This document shows positions 52,001 through 64,000 of a DNA stretch of 64,000 nt, in pieces. The stretch comes from Apoda limacodes (taxonomy: Eukaryota > Arthropoda > Insecta > Lepidoptera > Limacodidae). The position numbers and the translations under genes are program-made. The DNA lies in assembly GCA_946406115.1 (NCBI GenBank), contig OX291548.1:10032373-10096372 (forward strand), written 5' to 3'. Numbering within the stretch: position 1 is the first letter of the stretch; each line of letters starts with the position of its first letter. The notes under the pieces were generated by a model. The model was given only the letters and a program-made list of their open reading frames with translations, ran no database searches and was not told the DNA's origin.

Positions 52001-55000
52001 CTCTCAAAAAATTATCTTTTATATATCTTCAGAGTTCTAGCTATCACTATGCCAAATTTCACAAAACCTAGTTTTAGAGTTCTAGCTATCACTATGCCAA
52101 ATTTTACAAAACCTAGTTACAAACATGGAACGTGACAAGGTAATAAACAAAGTGCCAAATATCACCTAAATTCAAAGTTAACAAGTGCAGATAGTCATCT
52201 TAAGTTCCAAATTGCTGCATCGTTTTTCATTAGAAATGAAATGGATTGGTTAAAAAAAACGTAGGTAATCCTGAGGCTTAGCTACACTGATAGGTTACTT
52301 ATCAGCTGTTATCTTTGACGCAGAGCCACGAATGAATGGCGAAGGCGGAAGTTCCCCGCAATCTGGTGACAGCGCGGTTGCGACGAGTTCCCTTTCCGCT
52401 GGCTTGCCTACCAACATCACTCCCTCCATCACCCTCATACCCATCAAACAGGTATGTGGCAGTTACACACATAAGTATATAGTCCTTTAGTCTAAACATT
52501 CGTATAGTCGGCTATTGAAGGCGTCTAAACGGAGCAATCATGAGGTGCTGTGCGCGGCGAAACGAGAGACTAGCCTATGTCTTTACATATTATGGCCCTT
52601 CGGGAGTTGTATGAGAAGTCATATGTCATATGACATGGCGTCGCCATTAAGTCTAGACTAGTAATTTTTGTCAACATCAAATGCGATGACCAATCGTATC
52701 AATGTTTAGAATTGAATAGTATAACTTATAACTAACAAGCATTAGTATATGTATGTATTATTTATATTGATTTTATTTTATATAATGTTCTGAATTTTTT
52801 TTTTTTGATTAGATTTATTTATTTAATTACGTATTATTTTTATTTCTAATTCTATTTCATAATTTTTCTATGATTTTATAGATATCCTTATGTTATTTTA
52901 TTTCATTAATTTTAAAAATCTAGATATCAATGTATTATATGGGTTTGTTGTTTACCTGAAATAAATGAATTTTAATTTGAATTGATCGGTTACACTATGA
53001 TAAAGCATATTTTTTTTTAAAGGTGTTCTATTGATTTATTATTTGATTTAATATGTAATGACCAGGTAAAACAGAAAATTTATTAGTGTCCGACTGAAGC
53101 TTCGGCTTTAGCCACCTTCGCCCATAAATAAGCACCTTAGAACGCACATTCGGCTTTGGTCAAAACCAGCCGAAGCTCTGACCGAAGCCGTCACGTGTTG
53201 GAAAAAGTATAACCCCCTGGCGAGATACACAAATTAAACAAGAACGTGCACGCATATTTTGACAACTTCGTAAACTTGAAAAGTGTTTCTGGAATTAATT
53301 TATGAAAATTAAATTAAGGAAATATCTGAAAAAGTAATTTTGATTGTGGTTTAATGCCAGTGTGACAACGAAATTTTAAACTATCATAAAAATTATAATT
53401 AAATATTTCTTTAGAGAATGCAATACTCGCGCACTAATAGCCCGGTCGGCAAAGTTAATTATACATGAAAAGCTTTGAATAACATGGATCTGACTTTTAC
53501 TTCATAATCTTTTACTATAAGTATCATCTATTTTTTATATAAAAGAAAATGGTATGACCAAACTACTTAAGCTAGAAATATAACATTTTGAACATAGGTT
53601 TCTTTTATGACTAGAGACTAGAGGCAAGAAATCCAGTAAGAAAGGATATTTCGAAATTCATTCCATTTAACAAGAGGGTAAAATAGGCGTAGTAAGTTTA
53701 TATGAAAATTCGTAATTTTTTTAGTTTTATCCCCAAACAAAAAAAAAAAAAAAACACTAATTGTAAATGCCCTTTTGGGTAAAAATTAATGACACGTCAA
53801 TCCGTTTTTGGAAAATTATCTCCGAGGGTGTGAAACCAATTTTTTTCCCATTCGGTTATTTTCATAAATAAGAACACGAAAATTCAAAAGAAATAAACCG
53901 CTTAGTTGCAAATACCGAATGACGTGTTTCAGCATTTTTGGGAAATCATCTTCTGAGGGGTTAAAATAGGGAAAGGAAGTTTGTATGTAACACAGCGGGG
54001 AACCAGTAAGTAGATTATAAAACTACAGAAATTCGTTTTGTAGGAGTGCTGCTTCCACCCCCAAAGCACTTATATGGAACAAAAACTTTCATTTATAAAT
54101 TTGCAATAGTTAAAATATAAAAAAAAAATCTATTATTTATTTCTATTAGTATTTTTATTAAAAAATTGCTAAAATAATCCAGTACTTGTTTTGTATTTGT
54201 CATTAGCATTAGGTAACTCCGGTCATAACTATATCTTTGGGTATATATCCAAGGCCGGATAAATTACAACTCCTTCACTTTGCGTGAAATAAACCTGTTC
54301 TATATCCAGGGAGTGAACGAACTAATCCAAATAAACAGCGGAGCGTGTCGCCCGTGTCGGTTTCGATGCACGCATATCACTGAAAGTGAGAGAGAGAGCT
54401 AGCGTTGAAAGCGAAATAGTAACGTTGCCAGGAATTGCTTATTATCGATCCCAGCGCTTTTTAAAATCACGCCTGCTAAACCCAATGTATATGCATGCAT
54501 TGGGATATGAATTTCCGTGCTATACGCTCTAAAGCACTTAAACAAACTAAACTTAACATCTATAACAAACGAGGGATACACTATCGATTTGTGCACTCGT
54601 GATTGAAAGGTACGAAATCGATCCGAGGATTCGTTTGGCCGCGGTGTGCTAGAAAAATTGCATATTTCCGCGGATATATTAAGCGGATATGGATATGCGA
54701 AGCGTATATATATCTTTAATCGGAATGATATGTGACATATCCAATCTTTGTCCGGAGTTACTTAGCCCATGGCTATTTGTCATAGTTTACGAGAAAATCG
54801 ATATTTTTATATTATATTTGATAATGAAAATAATAGTAAAAGATGAGCTATTATTTAAATTTAATGATATTTGCCTATTGGGAAATGTTGTTTATTAAAT
54901 TTATTTACTTTTCCGAACTAGTGCGAAAAAATTAGAGCAGCTATATTGAAAATTATATATGGTTACATAGTTAGCTGTCTTCATTTCGATTACATTTGTC

Positions 55001-55851
55001 CTTAAAGAAATACAGACTGTTTTTACTGTATGTACCAAAAAAATTAAGCAATATTATTTTCTATGATTGTAGGAACCTAACGCTCACGATGAATCTGCAA
55101 TGAATGACATACGAGATGGAGAAACGAACGGTGGCGATAAACGTGGCGTCTCGTCCAGTTTGTCTTCTCTGATCAAAGTGTCGCCGCTCAAGAGTCTGCT
55201 GCGAGAAGATCTGCGCAGACGCATCTCTGCCAGAGGACGCGCGCGTGGATCTAACGTAAGGGTAAAGCTATTCTTAACTTCAACGTTTTTAGTTTTTTTG
55301 GGATTTGAAATCTGATTAGTTAATCTAGGTGATCCACGTCTTTTAGAGGCATCAAAAACATAAACAATATTTTGATTTATGAACTAACGGAAAGTCATGT
55401 TTTACTTTTCAGGCCATAAAAATTGAATTCTCTTGTACTTTTTTATTATAGCAAATTTTTTATTAACAAAAATTAAGATTTCTTTAGCAATGTTCCCCTT
55501 CAATTGCAACATAATATTGGTGTTTGACTTTAAATGGCATAATCATTAATTATTTGGAGTAGCCAATTTTGAGATGGTTGTAATATTCTGATTAACAGTT
55601 TTTTTTATTGGCAGGCATCCCGAGCCTCGCCTTCAGAAGGCGGCATCACATCTACACATGGCGACCCGGGGATGCTACCTTCATCGCTAGTGTGTACTTT
55701 CTGTTCAATCACTTTCCCCGACTCGACGCTATACTTCCTACACAAAGGGTGTCATTGTGACTCTAATCCTTGGAAATGCAACATTTGCGGTGAACAATGC
55801 TGCAATGTCTACGAATTCAACTCCCATTTATTAAGTAAAAGTCATCAATGA
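43068..55851 (+). CDS. C2H2 zinc-finger transcription factor with Ikaros/Hunchback-like C-terminal finger pair, 483 aa
   Basis: Exons: 43068-43142, 50395-50915, 51526-51833, 52324-52451, 55073-55255, 55615-55851; phases agree (1452 nt). An in-frame TGA at 43035 precedes the chosen ATG. Finger 1 (C47, C50, H64, C68) is C2HC; fingers 2-5 are C2H2 at 92-112, 120-140, 148-169 and 179-200, with the last His encoded across an intron. Residues 201-405 are low-complexity Ala/Ser/Gly-rich. The C-terminal pair at 432-452 and 460-482 (CTFCSITFPDSTLYFLHKGC; WKCNICGEQCCNVYEFNSHL) resembles the Ikaros/Hunchback dimerisation fingers. Probably a nuclear DNA-binding regulator that dimerises. The link from exon 1 over a 7.25-kb intron rests on phase and position only. 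Exact orthologue not recognised. Confidence 0.88.
43605..43775. repeat. Dispersed repeat (copy of about 24015-24185)
   Basis: Diverged copy sharing GCGTTTTGTT, AAAGAGAA and ACAAAATGCACCTTTT in the same order as the 24-kb copy. It lies in intron 1 of the zinc-finger gene. No coding capacity. Confidence 0.5.
45270..45880. repeat. Dispersed repeat copy 2 plus Helitron-like remnant
   Basis: 45270-45640 matches copy 1 at 5535-6420 without its 410-bp insertion. From 45650 Helitron-like words follow (actatcgcatttataat, ctccatgccaaatttcatct, gaggtaacagacagacaag). Sequence order is the same as at 6430-6780, which suggests that both loci carry the same composite. Confidence 0.65.
45950..46680 (-). mobile_element. 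CR1/Jockey-like LINE RT remnant
   Basis: On the minus strand, LIDVIESQSVS and VFADYVKFLPTLW (a decayed FADD box) are followed by the C-terminal words RPRLKYAFQVYSPYLRKGID and LLESIQQKATKIF, typical of CR1/Jockey RTs. Numerous stops and frameshifts. It lies antisense in intron 1 of the zinc-finger gene. Confidence 0.82.
46681..48639. other. Intron 1 sequence without recognised features
   Basis: AT-rich. A diverged near-repeat AGCATTTATGGT(A/T)GAA is found twice near 47129 and 47174, and a TAGTGTGCCC/TAGTGTCC run near 47490-47510. No gene supported. Confidence 0.4.
48640..49215 (+). mobile_element. Jockey-like LINE C-terminal and 3' fragment
   Basis: Encodes LFWPHIEYCCHLWAGA, YQLGPFDSVQRRAVRIVNDA, SLCVSYLCYRLYN and TTTFYHRTARHRQGVHYH, then RNFLPRTLRS, the RT thumb and C-terminus of the LINE family also present at 61.7-63.7 kb. 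One or more frameshifts (near 48845). It ends in the shared 3' words GGGTCGTCAACGCGCGAGTG and ACCATTAGGCGGACCGCAAG, without poly(A). It lies in zinc-finger intron 1, sense. Confidence 0.9.
49350..50028. repeat. Long inverted repeat, arms about 300 bp, loop about 60 bp
   Basis: The left arm (about 49350-49652) from CGCGTCTGGCTAAACCGATT is the near-perfect reverse complement of the right arm (about 49712-50028) ending AATCGGTTTAGCCAGACGCG. Matching words run along the whole length (GATGCGGTTATCAGAAAAG, ATGTTTTGGTATAC, AAGATGCATTTAAAA, AAATAATTATTTCA). The loop is about 49653-49711. No terminal coding sequence. Transcribed as part of zinc-finger intron 1 it would form a long double-stranded hairpin. 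Probably a foldback MITE. Confidence 0.85.
52031..52120 (+). repeat. Tandem duplication, 45-bp period, two copies
   Basis: AGAGTTCTAGCTATCACTAT begins at 52031 and again at 52076; the two copies differ at few positions. It lies in intron 3 of the zinc-finger gene. Confidence 0.85.
52505..52990. repeat. Dispersed repeats in zinc-finger intron 4
   Basis: 52507-52560 resembles 21384-21450. 52930-52985 ends in TTTACCTGAAATAAATGAAT and TTTTAATTTGAATTG, a retroposon tail type common in Lepidoptera. Boundaries are uncertain. Confidence 0.4.
53080..53210. repeat. Palindrome-rich segment with repeated TTCGGCT/AGCCGAA words
   Basis: Contains GAAGCTTCGGCTTTAGCC, CATTCGGCTTTGGTC, ACCAGCCGAAGCTCTGACC and GAAGCCG, alternating in orientation within 130 bp. 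GC-rich relative to its surroundings; possibly the core of a decayed element. Confidence 0.45.
53211..55072. other. Zinc-finger intron 4, no gene recognised
   Basis: Contains an A run near 53740 and a GAGAGAGAGAG stretch near 54391. Nothing else is supported. Confidence 0.4.
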
Positions 55852-58300
55852 CTGTTTGCAGGGGGGCCGTTCGACCACTAAACTTGTTTAGTGCACTTTT
55901 TGTATATAGATGCATAGTACGTAAGCACTTCGAAGAAACTTCACCTTTTATCTTGTAATTCTTTTTTTTTTAACTAGGAAAATTGTATAAAGATCGCATA
56001 TTTATTTATTTACACCAAGCATTGCGGGTTGAAGTGCTTCGAATATGCTATATGCTGAATGTCCCCCCGAAGCTGGTTTTTAATTTTTAAAAGTGCAAAT
56101 TAAAAAGTTTTTAAAATAATGTTATGGTTATATTATAATAGGAAAAGAGTGACGATATTTATATGGATATTTTTAGTACTTAAAAGAAAAAAAGGGTATG
56201 TTAAGATGATAATTTTAGAATTAAAAGTGGAATCAAAACTTTAGTGGAGTTGGTGAGACTCACCAAAAAAGCATTCCAAATTGAGACATATACATTCCAT
56301 GATGTGAGATTGAGAAATACATTACTTTAGTCTTTGGTGGGGAATGAAGTGACTACTTAAAATTAGTGACGAGATTTGTATACTTAATTATTTCGTTTTT
56401 CAGTACTTAACTGTACAGTAACTTAAATTAGTAATCTAAAGTATTTTTGGTGCGATAGACAATTTTACAGAATGTTTTATTGATAATTATTATGGTGAAA
56501 AATGTACAAATTAATATATTTTTACATTTCGCTGTTGACAAAATGTTATAGTAAAGAAGGCAAAGCCTAAATTTCCGTGATTACTTAATTATGTGATTTT
56601 ATATAGACAGGAATAATAGATTCTATATTCCATTTACATTTTTGTTTTTCTTTTTATGTGCATCTAATGCAAGTCCACGACTAATATTTTATGTAATAGT
56701 TATCTTTGTTTGTTGCTATACAATAAATTAAAGTTTAAATTTTTTTAGCGATCTTATATTTCTTTTGTACTTAATTATAATTGTAATTTATTGTTTGGAA
56801 GACACCCTATGCTCTTGAGTTCTGTATAATTTTTTAAAAAATATGTAAATACTTTAAATGACTAAAATTCCAATTAATGGCGCATTTGCTCAAAAAGGCT
56901 CAAGTATCAAATTTGGGTGTTCCATTCGCACAAAAGCATAATAATGAACTCACATTATTTCCATATTTTATATTGCCAAATTAGAGTGCTTATAGAATTT
57001 TACGTAAACATTAAAAAAAAAAATATTCTGGACAAATAACAATCAAATCTTTTTTGTTTTTGAAAAAAGAAATGATATCTGTCATTCAGTACTTATACAT
57101 TTTACTCCAAAGTTGTTAATTTCGAGTGAAAGATTGTGATCTCTTATGTTTAAAAGCTGATTTGCCTAAATAGCCTACAGTTTAACGCGAAATGATCGTT
57201 TTATATATACGTTTGCTATAGTTTGGATGTTGATATAGTTTTCAGTTCTTACTTAGCAACTTTTATGGACCTTTTCTTAAAAAAATATATTATCAAAGGA
57301 TTTTATTGTTTTTTAAACTTGCAGAATTGTATATAAAACTTATAATGTTTCCATATGGACCATTTTTTTGGCCAATGCCTTAACTTAATAAATAAAGCTG
57401 TTTGCATATCACATTCTAATCTCTTTCACGTTCCATATTTCTTTCTCATTCGTTCGATCATTCTTATTATATCTTGTAATAACTAGCTATTTATGTTTAA
57501 TTTTTACTACTAAAAAGGCATAATGGTGAAAAATATTTAATTTGGTCCAAGAAGCAAAAGAAAAAAACATTCCAGGTTTTACAATAAAATCTCATTGGAT
57601 ATTTAAAAGTTTTACATGAAAAGATTATGACAAATTTAATATTAATATATTTGTACTTAATATAAGATTTAATTCATTCCTCAAATTATTTTGTATATAT
57701 TGGTGAAAACATTCCAATTCTGTCGAAGTCAAGATATTTTCTGTAGCTGATAATTTATAATCGGTTGTGGTCTTGCCTGTTAAGTTTATTAAATCGACTA
57801 AGATGGAACTGAATAATTGTTTACCAACGAAGTTATGTATGTTGTTTTGTTGATAGAATGCATTCGGTATTAGGTTTAATATAAAGCGTTGGGCGCGGCA
57901 AACCGTCCATGAAGTTACCTGAACGAAACACGCTATGTATTTATTTATAGAGATTCTTATATGCTGTTTCGTTTGTATTGTTTTGTATAACTTAAGAGAC
58001 CTGTTTGTGTACGCCTAAACTAATCGTATTTATTTAATTTTAGCAAATTACTTGAATATTTTAATTCTTCGTTCTTGTTATATGTACATACTACACTACA
58101 TATCAAACATGTTGGTTTTAAATGTTATCTTAACTGGCATTTCGTATTTTTACTATATACCATTTAATGCAAAATAAAGTTTTTTAAATCTTTTTATGCT
58201 ATTTTTGTACTGATTCGTTGCATACTAAAAATATATATTTGCAATTAAAAAATCAAAGCAAACATAAATTTCATAAATTGATTAAATTAATGAAGACGAG
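55852..58300 (+). other. Probable long 3' UTR of the zinc-finger gene
   Basis: AATAAA hexamers occur at 56722-56727, 57391-57396 and 58173-58178, and again at 59770. The region is AT-rich without competing ORFs or obvious repeats, as expected for an extended 3' UTR of a developmental regulator. The true end needs transcript data. Confidence 0.4.
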
Positions 58301-61300
58301 AAGATAGGGCGTACGCAAACAGGGTCCTTAAACCTTATTTTTTTGGTCTCTACCGCGCCGACGCACAATTTAGCTGTAGTTACTTAATAAATTAATCGGT
58401 AACCCCCACTGGGCGCCTTTACTTAATCCGTCCATGTAACGATAAACTTCTGCCTTTAATATTTAATAAAGTAATATATTATATAGATATTAGATGTAAT
58501 TAAGGAGAGATCTTAAGTTTAAAGTGTTTACAGAAAATCGAAGAGTTAAAGGTCTAGTTTTAATTATTTATCTTTAATTATTTAGTTTATCTGCGGTGCT
58601 TATGAATCGAGTTGGATGTATTCGATGTAAAATACAATGGGAACTACTTACATCAGCTATAATTTTAAATATTTTTTTTGGAAACTGACTTGTCGGCTAT
58701 GTTCTATTATAAAGACAAAACAGTTCACTGATAGGTTCTTAACGTACGTTTCAATTCACTTTTACTCAAACTTATAAAATTGGCCCGGTAAAGTTGACTG
58801 TGTTGACTGAAACGAGAGATAATCTTAACACTGACAGTAGTGAAACTCTACCAAACCTGCCGTTGTAAAAATTTCAACTTTGGTAGTTCCAAAACCACTT
58901 CTAACTTTCTCGTTGCGTCCTGGAACACGGCCTAAATAAGGAATACTATTATACTGGCTACCAGATGTCAGCACTGTGTAGTCAACTTCATTTTAACCAA
59001 TCACAGGCGGGCATTTTCAACAGCTGTCTAAAGACGCTGGCCTCTGATTGGTACGTATGCACACAGTGCAACCTTACGACCGGTATAATCCCCTTACTAC
59101 ACGCACCCATCATACATGATTCGTCACTAACATGATGTAGGCCACTGTCGACTATAACACTATGTTTATTACGTTATAGCCTGCCACTTACAGTACTCAC
59201 TATTTTTTTTAGATGATGTGTAAGTGGTTAAATAACTTTGGCAGGTGGTCTGTACGGTAATTATGTTAAAATTCGTACAATACAAATTAAAATTATAAAC
59301 TTAGTTTTTATTCGGAATTTATCCTTACTGTGATTGTAATGTAAATATTACTGTACAACAGATAAAAAAAATGTATTAAGTTAGTTTAACATTTTGAAGT
59401 CGAATTGCAATGACGTACTTAATATTTGTCAATAATTGTCTTACATATCGTAAATATAGTTTTTTTTTTATATATTTGAATTATTATAACGAATACGCCT
59501 CACTCGATTTGTTGGTGGTTCATTAAGGATATTGTTAATTGTTACAATTTACCTTCAGTGTTTAAATTTTTGTGTGGTATTTATAAAAAAAGATAGTATT
59601 GAAAGTTGTTGTAGTGCAGTAATATAGTATTTTTTCGTCGATTAAGTATGAGTATTTAAAACTGATTTTCTTAATCACGATCCGGTAATATATTTCATAA
59701 ATATATTATACCTCATAATTGTGTGGGTTTAAAATATCGTACAATGCTTGTAAATCTATTAAATACCAAAATAAAGTTTTCTTAAATTTTCAATATGAGT
59801 TGAAAATAAACTATGGTGTTCAAATTTTATAAGTCAATAATAATTGCAAAAAACACTCTCAATTCTTATAATTGCAACAAAATTTATGTGTATATAACGA
59901 TACTCGATTAGATCTATTTCTTTTTAAAATATTGGCGTACGCAGTATTTACATTGTTGTCAGGTGTTTTTAATTCACGAAGAACATAATTATAAAAAAAA
60001 AACTTATTAGCTAGCTAGTCAACTCAACTCTAAGGCGAAAGGGCTTTTATACGTTTGTGTGAGTGTGTTTATGCTTGACTGAAGGTGATTTACTTAACCA
60101 AACTCCAATTCTTAATAAATTAAAAATAATAGGAAAAGTAATTGACATATTTTTGTTACTTTTTCCTTACAACCCTGTTAACAATTAAGTTGTAGAAACC
60201 TAATTTAATATTTTTTAATGTGTTCGTGTATATGAAACAAAAGCGACCATTTTAAGAGATTAGAAATCTAAAGCGTAGGATTTGTGGAAAAGTGTATTTG
60301 CATAAATTAAGTAGCTGCGTATGCCAATAAGACAAACATTACTGTTGATACCTACTTAACAACTCTGTGCGAAATTTTTAGCCGCACATTAATTTCTTAA
60401 TTTTCTTTTAGTAATTTACTATTCTTTACACAGCGGGCTTGATTATCAACATCTAAATAAAATACATTATCCTTTTAAAAAGTCATAGTAACTTTTTTTT
60501 TAAAATAAAACCCATTCCTAATTAAACGGAATTGATACTTTGAATACCAAATTATATAGAGTTGTTGTTTAGAACTTTGAATAGTTATGAGAAAGTGTTG
60601 CCTGGAATACGGTAGTCGGTTAAGCAATAAGATATTAATTGTTAAATTTTCTCTCATGAGTCTATTTACCTTACTTTACGAAATTGTTGGTAAGGGAAAT
60701 AAATGTTAACATTTTTGTTAGTTAGTTAGACAGTTTACTCTTCTTTTTCGACGTTTTTTTTTGGATTTATAATAAAGAAGCTTTTTGATTATGTATACAT
60801 ATATTTTTTATGTATGTTTGCGCATAAGTTTGTTGTTTAGCCGATTTTGACGATTTTGACGGTGACGATAGATATGTGAATCAAATTATACGGAATTGTT
60901 TAAGTTAAGCCCGCTCTGTAAATAATACTAGAGCAGAATTTGTTTAGATATAGCAACCCTCATCTTAATACCAAAACACAGCTTACCAACATTATGATTT
61001 TTGTTATAATTTGTTATGTATGTAACTGTAAGATAGGTAAATTAACATGGCTGAAAGCAATTATATGTAATTGTAGGCAGATTGAAATTATCGTTGATAT
61101 TTTTTACTGTTACATTTTATTATGTTATATCATTATTAAGAAGATAACATATTTACTATTTTTAAAATAGATACTATATATTTATTAAAATACTGTTTGG
61201 AATCATGAGTGATAGATAATGTGTATCAATTTTAGCGAATTGTGCCTTAGATCAGTAAACAAAGTATAAAGTTTTTGAGGTTTATTTTATTGTCAAGTAA

Positions 61301-61700
61301 TATAGTAAGTGTGCATTTTCATATATCACGATATATAAGTACCTATATAGACAAAATATATTTACAATTTACAAAGTCATTGTAAAGATTTTATTTATTT
61401 ATTTATTTTTACATGTATGTAATATATTTGCAATACGGCTGTTTTGCTTGTTTTTATTGTAAAGTTTATTTTCACAGTTCGTGTGAGTTCATATCATCTC
61501 GCTATTATGACCTAGAATTATAAAGGGATGGTACTTATTACCAATTATGTAGTTCTATTTATTTTCTTAAAATAATTTGGTAAAGGGTCTAATAAAATAT
61601 TAATAAAGTATGAAATGAATAATTTTGTCGTTTTAATGGTTTTTTCCAAAGGTTGAATGAAATGGATAAGCTATTTCGAAGGTTGGTAGTGGCGGCCCTT
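58301..61700. other. AT-rich stretch without recognised genes
   Basis: Only short chance frames on both strands; several homopolymers and an imperfect ATTT repeat near 61393. No repeat signatures that I can name. Confidence 0.45.
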
Positions 61701-63960
61701 TCCTTTTTTTTTTTTTTTTTTTTTTTTTTAAGGTGACAAACAAGCTTACGGTCCGCTTGATGGTAAGCGATCACCGTAGCCTATTGACGCTTGCAACACC
61801 AGGGATATCACTCGCGCGTTGCCGACCCTTCAAAAATCTAATAACTTCTTTCTTGAAGAACCCCAAACTGTAGTTCTTGGAGAAAATCTTGGCAGGGAGC
61901 TCATTCCACAACCCGCACTGAACGCGACCATTTCGGTTCTAAAGAGTGAGAATGAATTCCTTGCCGATGGCGCGCGGTGTGATGGTAGAAAATAGCCGTG
62001 GGCATCATTTCGAACAATTCCTCAGAACACATACCATTGTACAAGCGGTAGAACACACACAGGGAGGCAGTCTCTCCTCAGACTTAAGATACGGCAAGTA
62101 AGTTAAGGATCGTCGACAATTGTCACCCGTCGTTGAACCAAGTCTAAAGGGCCAAGCTGGCATTCGGGTGCACACGCCCCAAAATGGCAGCAGTACTCCA
62201 TATGAGGCTGAACTTACGACTTCTTAGCAGCAACCTCTGTCCCGAAGTGAAGCATTGCTTCGCACTGTTGAATACACCAAGTTTTAAGTAGCCAGCTTCA
62301 TCTTATCTTGCAAATGATCTCGGAACTGAACATCGCTGGAGATGTCAACACCAAGGATTCCAATGCTCTTGGAGATAGAAAGAGAGAGATGAGACTGTTC
62401 TGGTATTGTGGGACAACAGTGAATGTGGTTTTCTAAGCGGTGAACGCGCAGACTTGTGTCTTTGTAGGGTTGAATCGGACCAAGTTTTCCCGTCCCCAGT
62501 CAGAGACCTTGGACAGAGTGGTCTCAATTTGAGACACAAGTTCTCCGCGTTTTTCCTTCACAACGGAACGAGGGATGTTTGCACTACCGACGATATGCAG
62601 TAGAAACAGCTTAAGAGACAGCACAGAGCCTTGCGGGATACCAGCATTAATGCCCTTGCTATCAGAGTTACTATCGTTCGTACTACGACTCGTATGCGTC
62701 TGCCGGACAAAAAGCTAGCCACCCATTTGCAGAAACCCTCGGGCCCTACGTAAGATGGCAACTTCGATAGAGGACCCCGGTGCCAGACCCGATATTTCGC
62801 TATGTCCAGGCTACATGCCAATGCCTCACCCTGACTCTCAATGGCTAGTGCCCATTGGTGTGTGAGATACACTAGAAGGTCACCATTTGAGTGACCGTGG
62901 CGAGCGCCATATTGACGGTCACTGACCAGGACGTGTTCTTCTAGGTATCTTAGAAGCTGTGTGTTGATTACACGCTCCATCAACTCGTAGAGGAGAGTGG
63001 TAATAGTGATAGGCCTATGATGCGATGGATCTGAACTATCGCCTTTTTTGGGCACCGGTTGCACATTCGCAGTCTTCCATCATGAAGACGGAAATTGCTT
63101 AGTGTGGTAGGAAAGCGCGACTGTACAGGACATAACTCGGGAGCACACTGTTTAAGCACCACTGATGGTATACCGTCTGGCCCACTTTATGATCGTCTAG
63201 AGAACGCAATTCCCGCCGGACCTGCCACTGTCGTAGTTCATATTCGCGTTAGAGGCAAAGAGACTGCCTAGTAGATCCACTTTCTCTTTTGCACTATGGG
63301 GCAAATCATCATCGATCTTTCGCAGTGGTGGTACCGACGACTGGAAAAAGTTCCTTTCGGCAGCATCCACTGAGACGGAATATTCGTCCGTGCGTGTAGT
63401 CAGCATAAGGTCCGGTAAGGAGCTCGTATCGTCCTCTATATCTGGTATTCTCGTTAGAATGCCTGTCTTCAAGGCTATGAAGGCGGCGACAGCAGATATC
63501 CTTCCGGACGAACATACAAACACCGGTACGACTCACGAAATTGTGCTCGAGTTTGTAGGCGGAATAATGTAGGTATGATGTTTCGGCCGGGCAGGATATC
63601 TGCGTCTCCGTTAGAAGAAGAATGGTCGACTGCGCAGTCTCGAGATGGTGGTGGACTGCGTTAAGATTTGCTTGAATAACCCTAATGTTACAAAAATCCA
63701 CATTATATTATGTGGATGGAGTAGCTGGTGTAAAAACTCTTTTTCTCTTGTATTTCTTCGCCATTTAGTTTAAAAAAGTTACTAAGATTACGAGGAATTA
63801 CTGCACAGACAGCTTAGAGGATAAAAAGGTACCGTACTAGAACTGTTAAAGCTCAGCACAGATAATACGGTTGCTGGCACGGCGGGCGGGAGGGCCCCTG
63901 ATTTCTCTGTTATAGTAGCCGGGCCACCCCAGCCTCCTCCGTCACGACAACTACTTTAGA
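61701..63960 (-). mobile_element. Jockey-like LINE, antisense, internally deleted, with poly(A)
   Basis: Read on the minus strand, about 63955-63900 looks like the end of ORF1 (KVVVVTEEAGVARLL). 63701 starts the endonuclease with MDFCNIRVIQANLNAVHHHL and LLLTETQISCPAE; this breaks off after about 75 residues, so much of the endonuclease is missing. RT words follow: VPKKGDSSDPSHHRPI, LYELMERVINTQLLRYLEEH, DRQYGARHGHSNGDLLVYLT, SLDIAKYRVWHRG, and later VVKEKRGELVSQIETTLSKV, GRENLVRFNPTKTQVCAF. The YADD box region is damaged. The 3' end has the shared family sequence and a T run at about 61706-61730 (a poly(A) tail). Confidence 0.92.
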
Positions 63961-64000
63961 GAATTTACTTAGGTTGGCGATTCAGCATGAGTGCTAGGTG

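Overview
This window is AT-rich nuclear DNA from an insect, most likely a moth or butterfly. The evidence is short coding exons joined by GT-AG introns, and a dense load of transposable elements typical of Lepidoptera: Helitron-like elements with TC...CTAG ends, a tRNA-derived SINE, and Jockey/CR1/RTE-like LINE tails. I can reconstruct three host genes by splicing. Their exon phases fit throughout.

(1) A complete neutral sphingomyelinase (SMPD2 family, 401 aa, + strand, six coding exons, 4545-14550) keeps its catalytic residues and two C-terminal membrane segments. (2) A TMEM184C-type multispanning membrane protein (441 aa, - strand, six coding exons, 33727 down to 25248). (3) A C2H2 zinc-finger transcription factor (483 aa, + strand, 43068-55851) has five N-terminal fingers and an Ikaros/Hunchback-like pair of fingers at the C-terminus. 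Its first coding exon is preceded by two minimal upstream ORFs.

Layout. 1-2822 is the decayed 3' part of a Copia retrotransposon with its 3' LTR, next to an antisense LINE (about 2826-4250). The sphingomyelinase gene follows; its introns hold nested repeats, a Helitron-like element, a SINE and a 2.9-kb foldback element. 14.6-25.2 kb is gene-poor, with Helitron and LINE debris and two orphan coding-like blocks. TMEM184C occupies 25.2-33.7 kb with Helitrons and LINE tails in its introns. 33.7-43 kb holds a CR1/Jockey LINE carrying a small hAT-like MITE, a dead THAP-domain gene and a GC-rich repeat block. The zinc-finger gene spans 43.1-55.9 kb, and a long AT-rich region (3' UTR and intergenic) follows. 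61.7-64 kb holds an internally deleted antisense Jockey-like LINE.

The most unusual structure is the foldback element at 10210-13101, in sphingomyelinase intron 4. It has TIRs of about 90 bp or more and an exact 10-bp target duplication. Its interior is two opposed arrays of a ~104-bp unit, about 12 units each side, and each unit centres on the palindrome TGACAGCTGTCA or a variant. It encodes no recognisable protein. A second long inverted repeat (arms about 300 bp, 49350-50028) lies in intron 1 of the zinc-finger gene. All family assignments come from reading the sequence; no database search was run.
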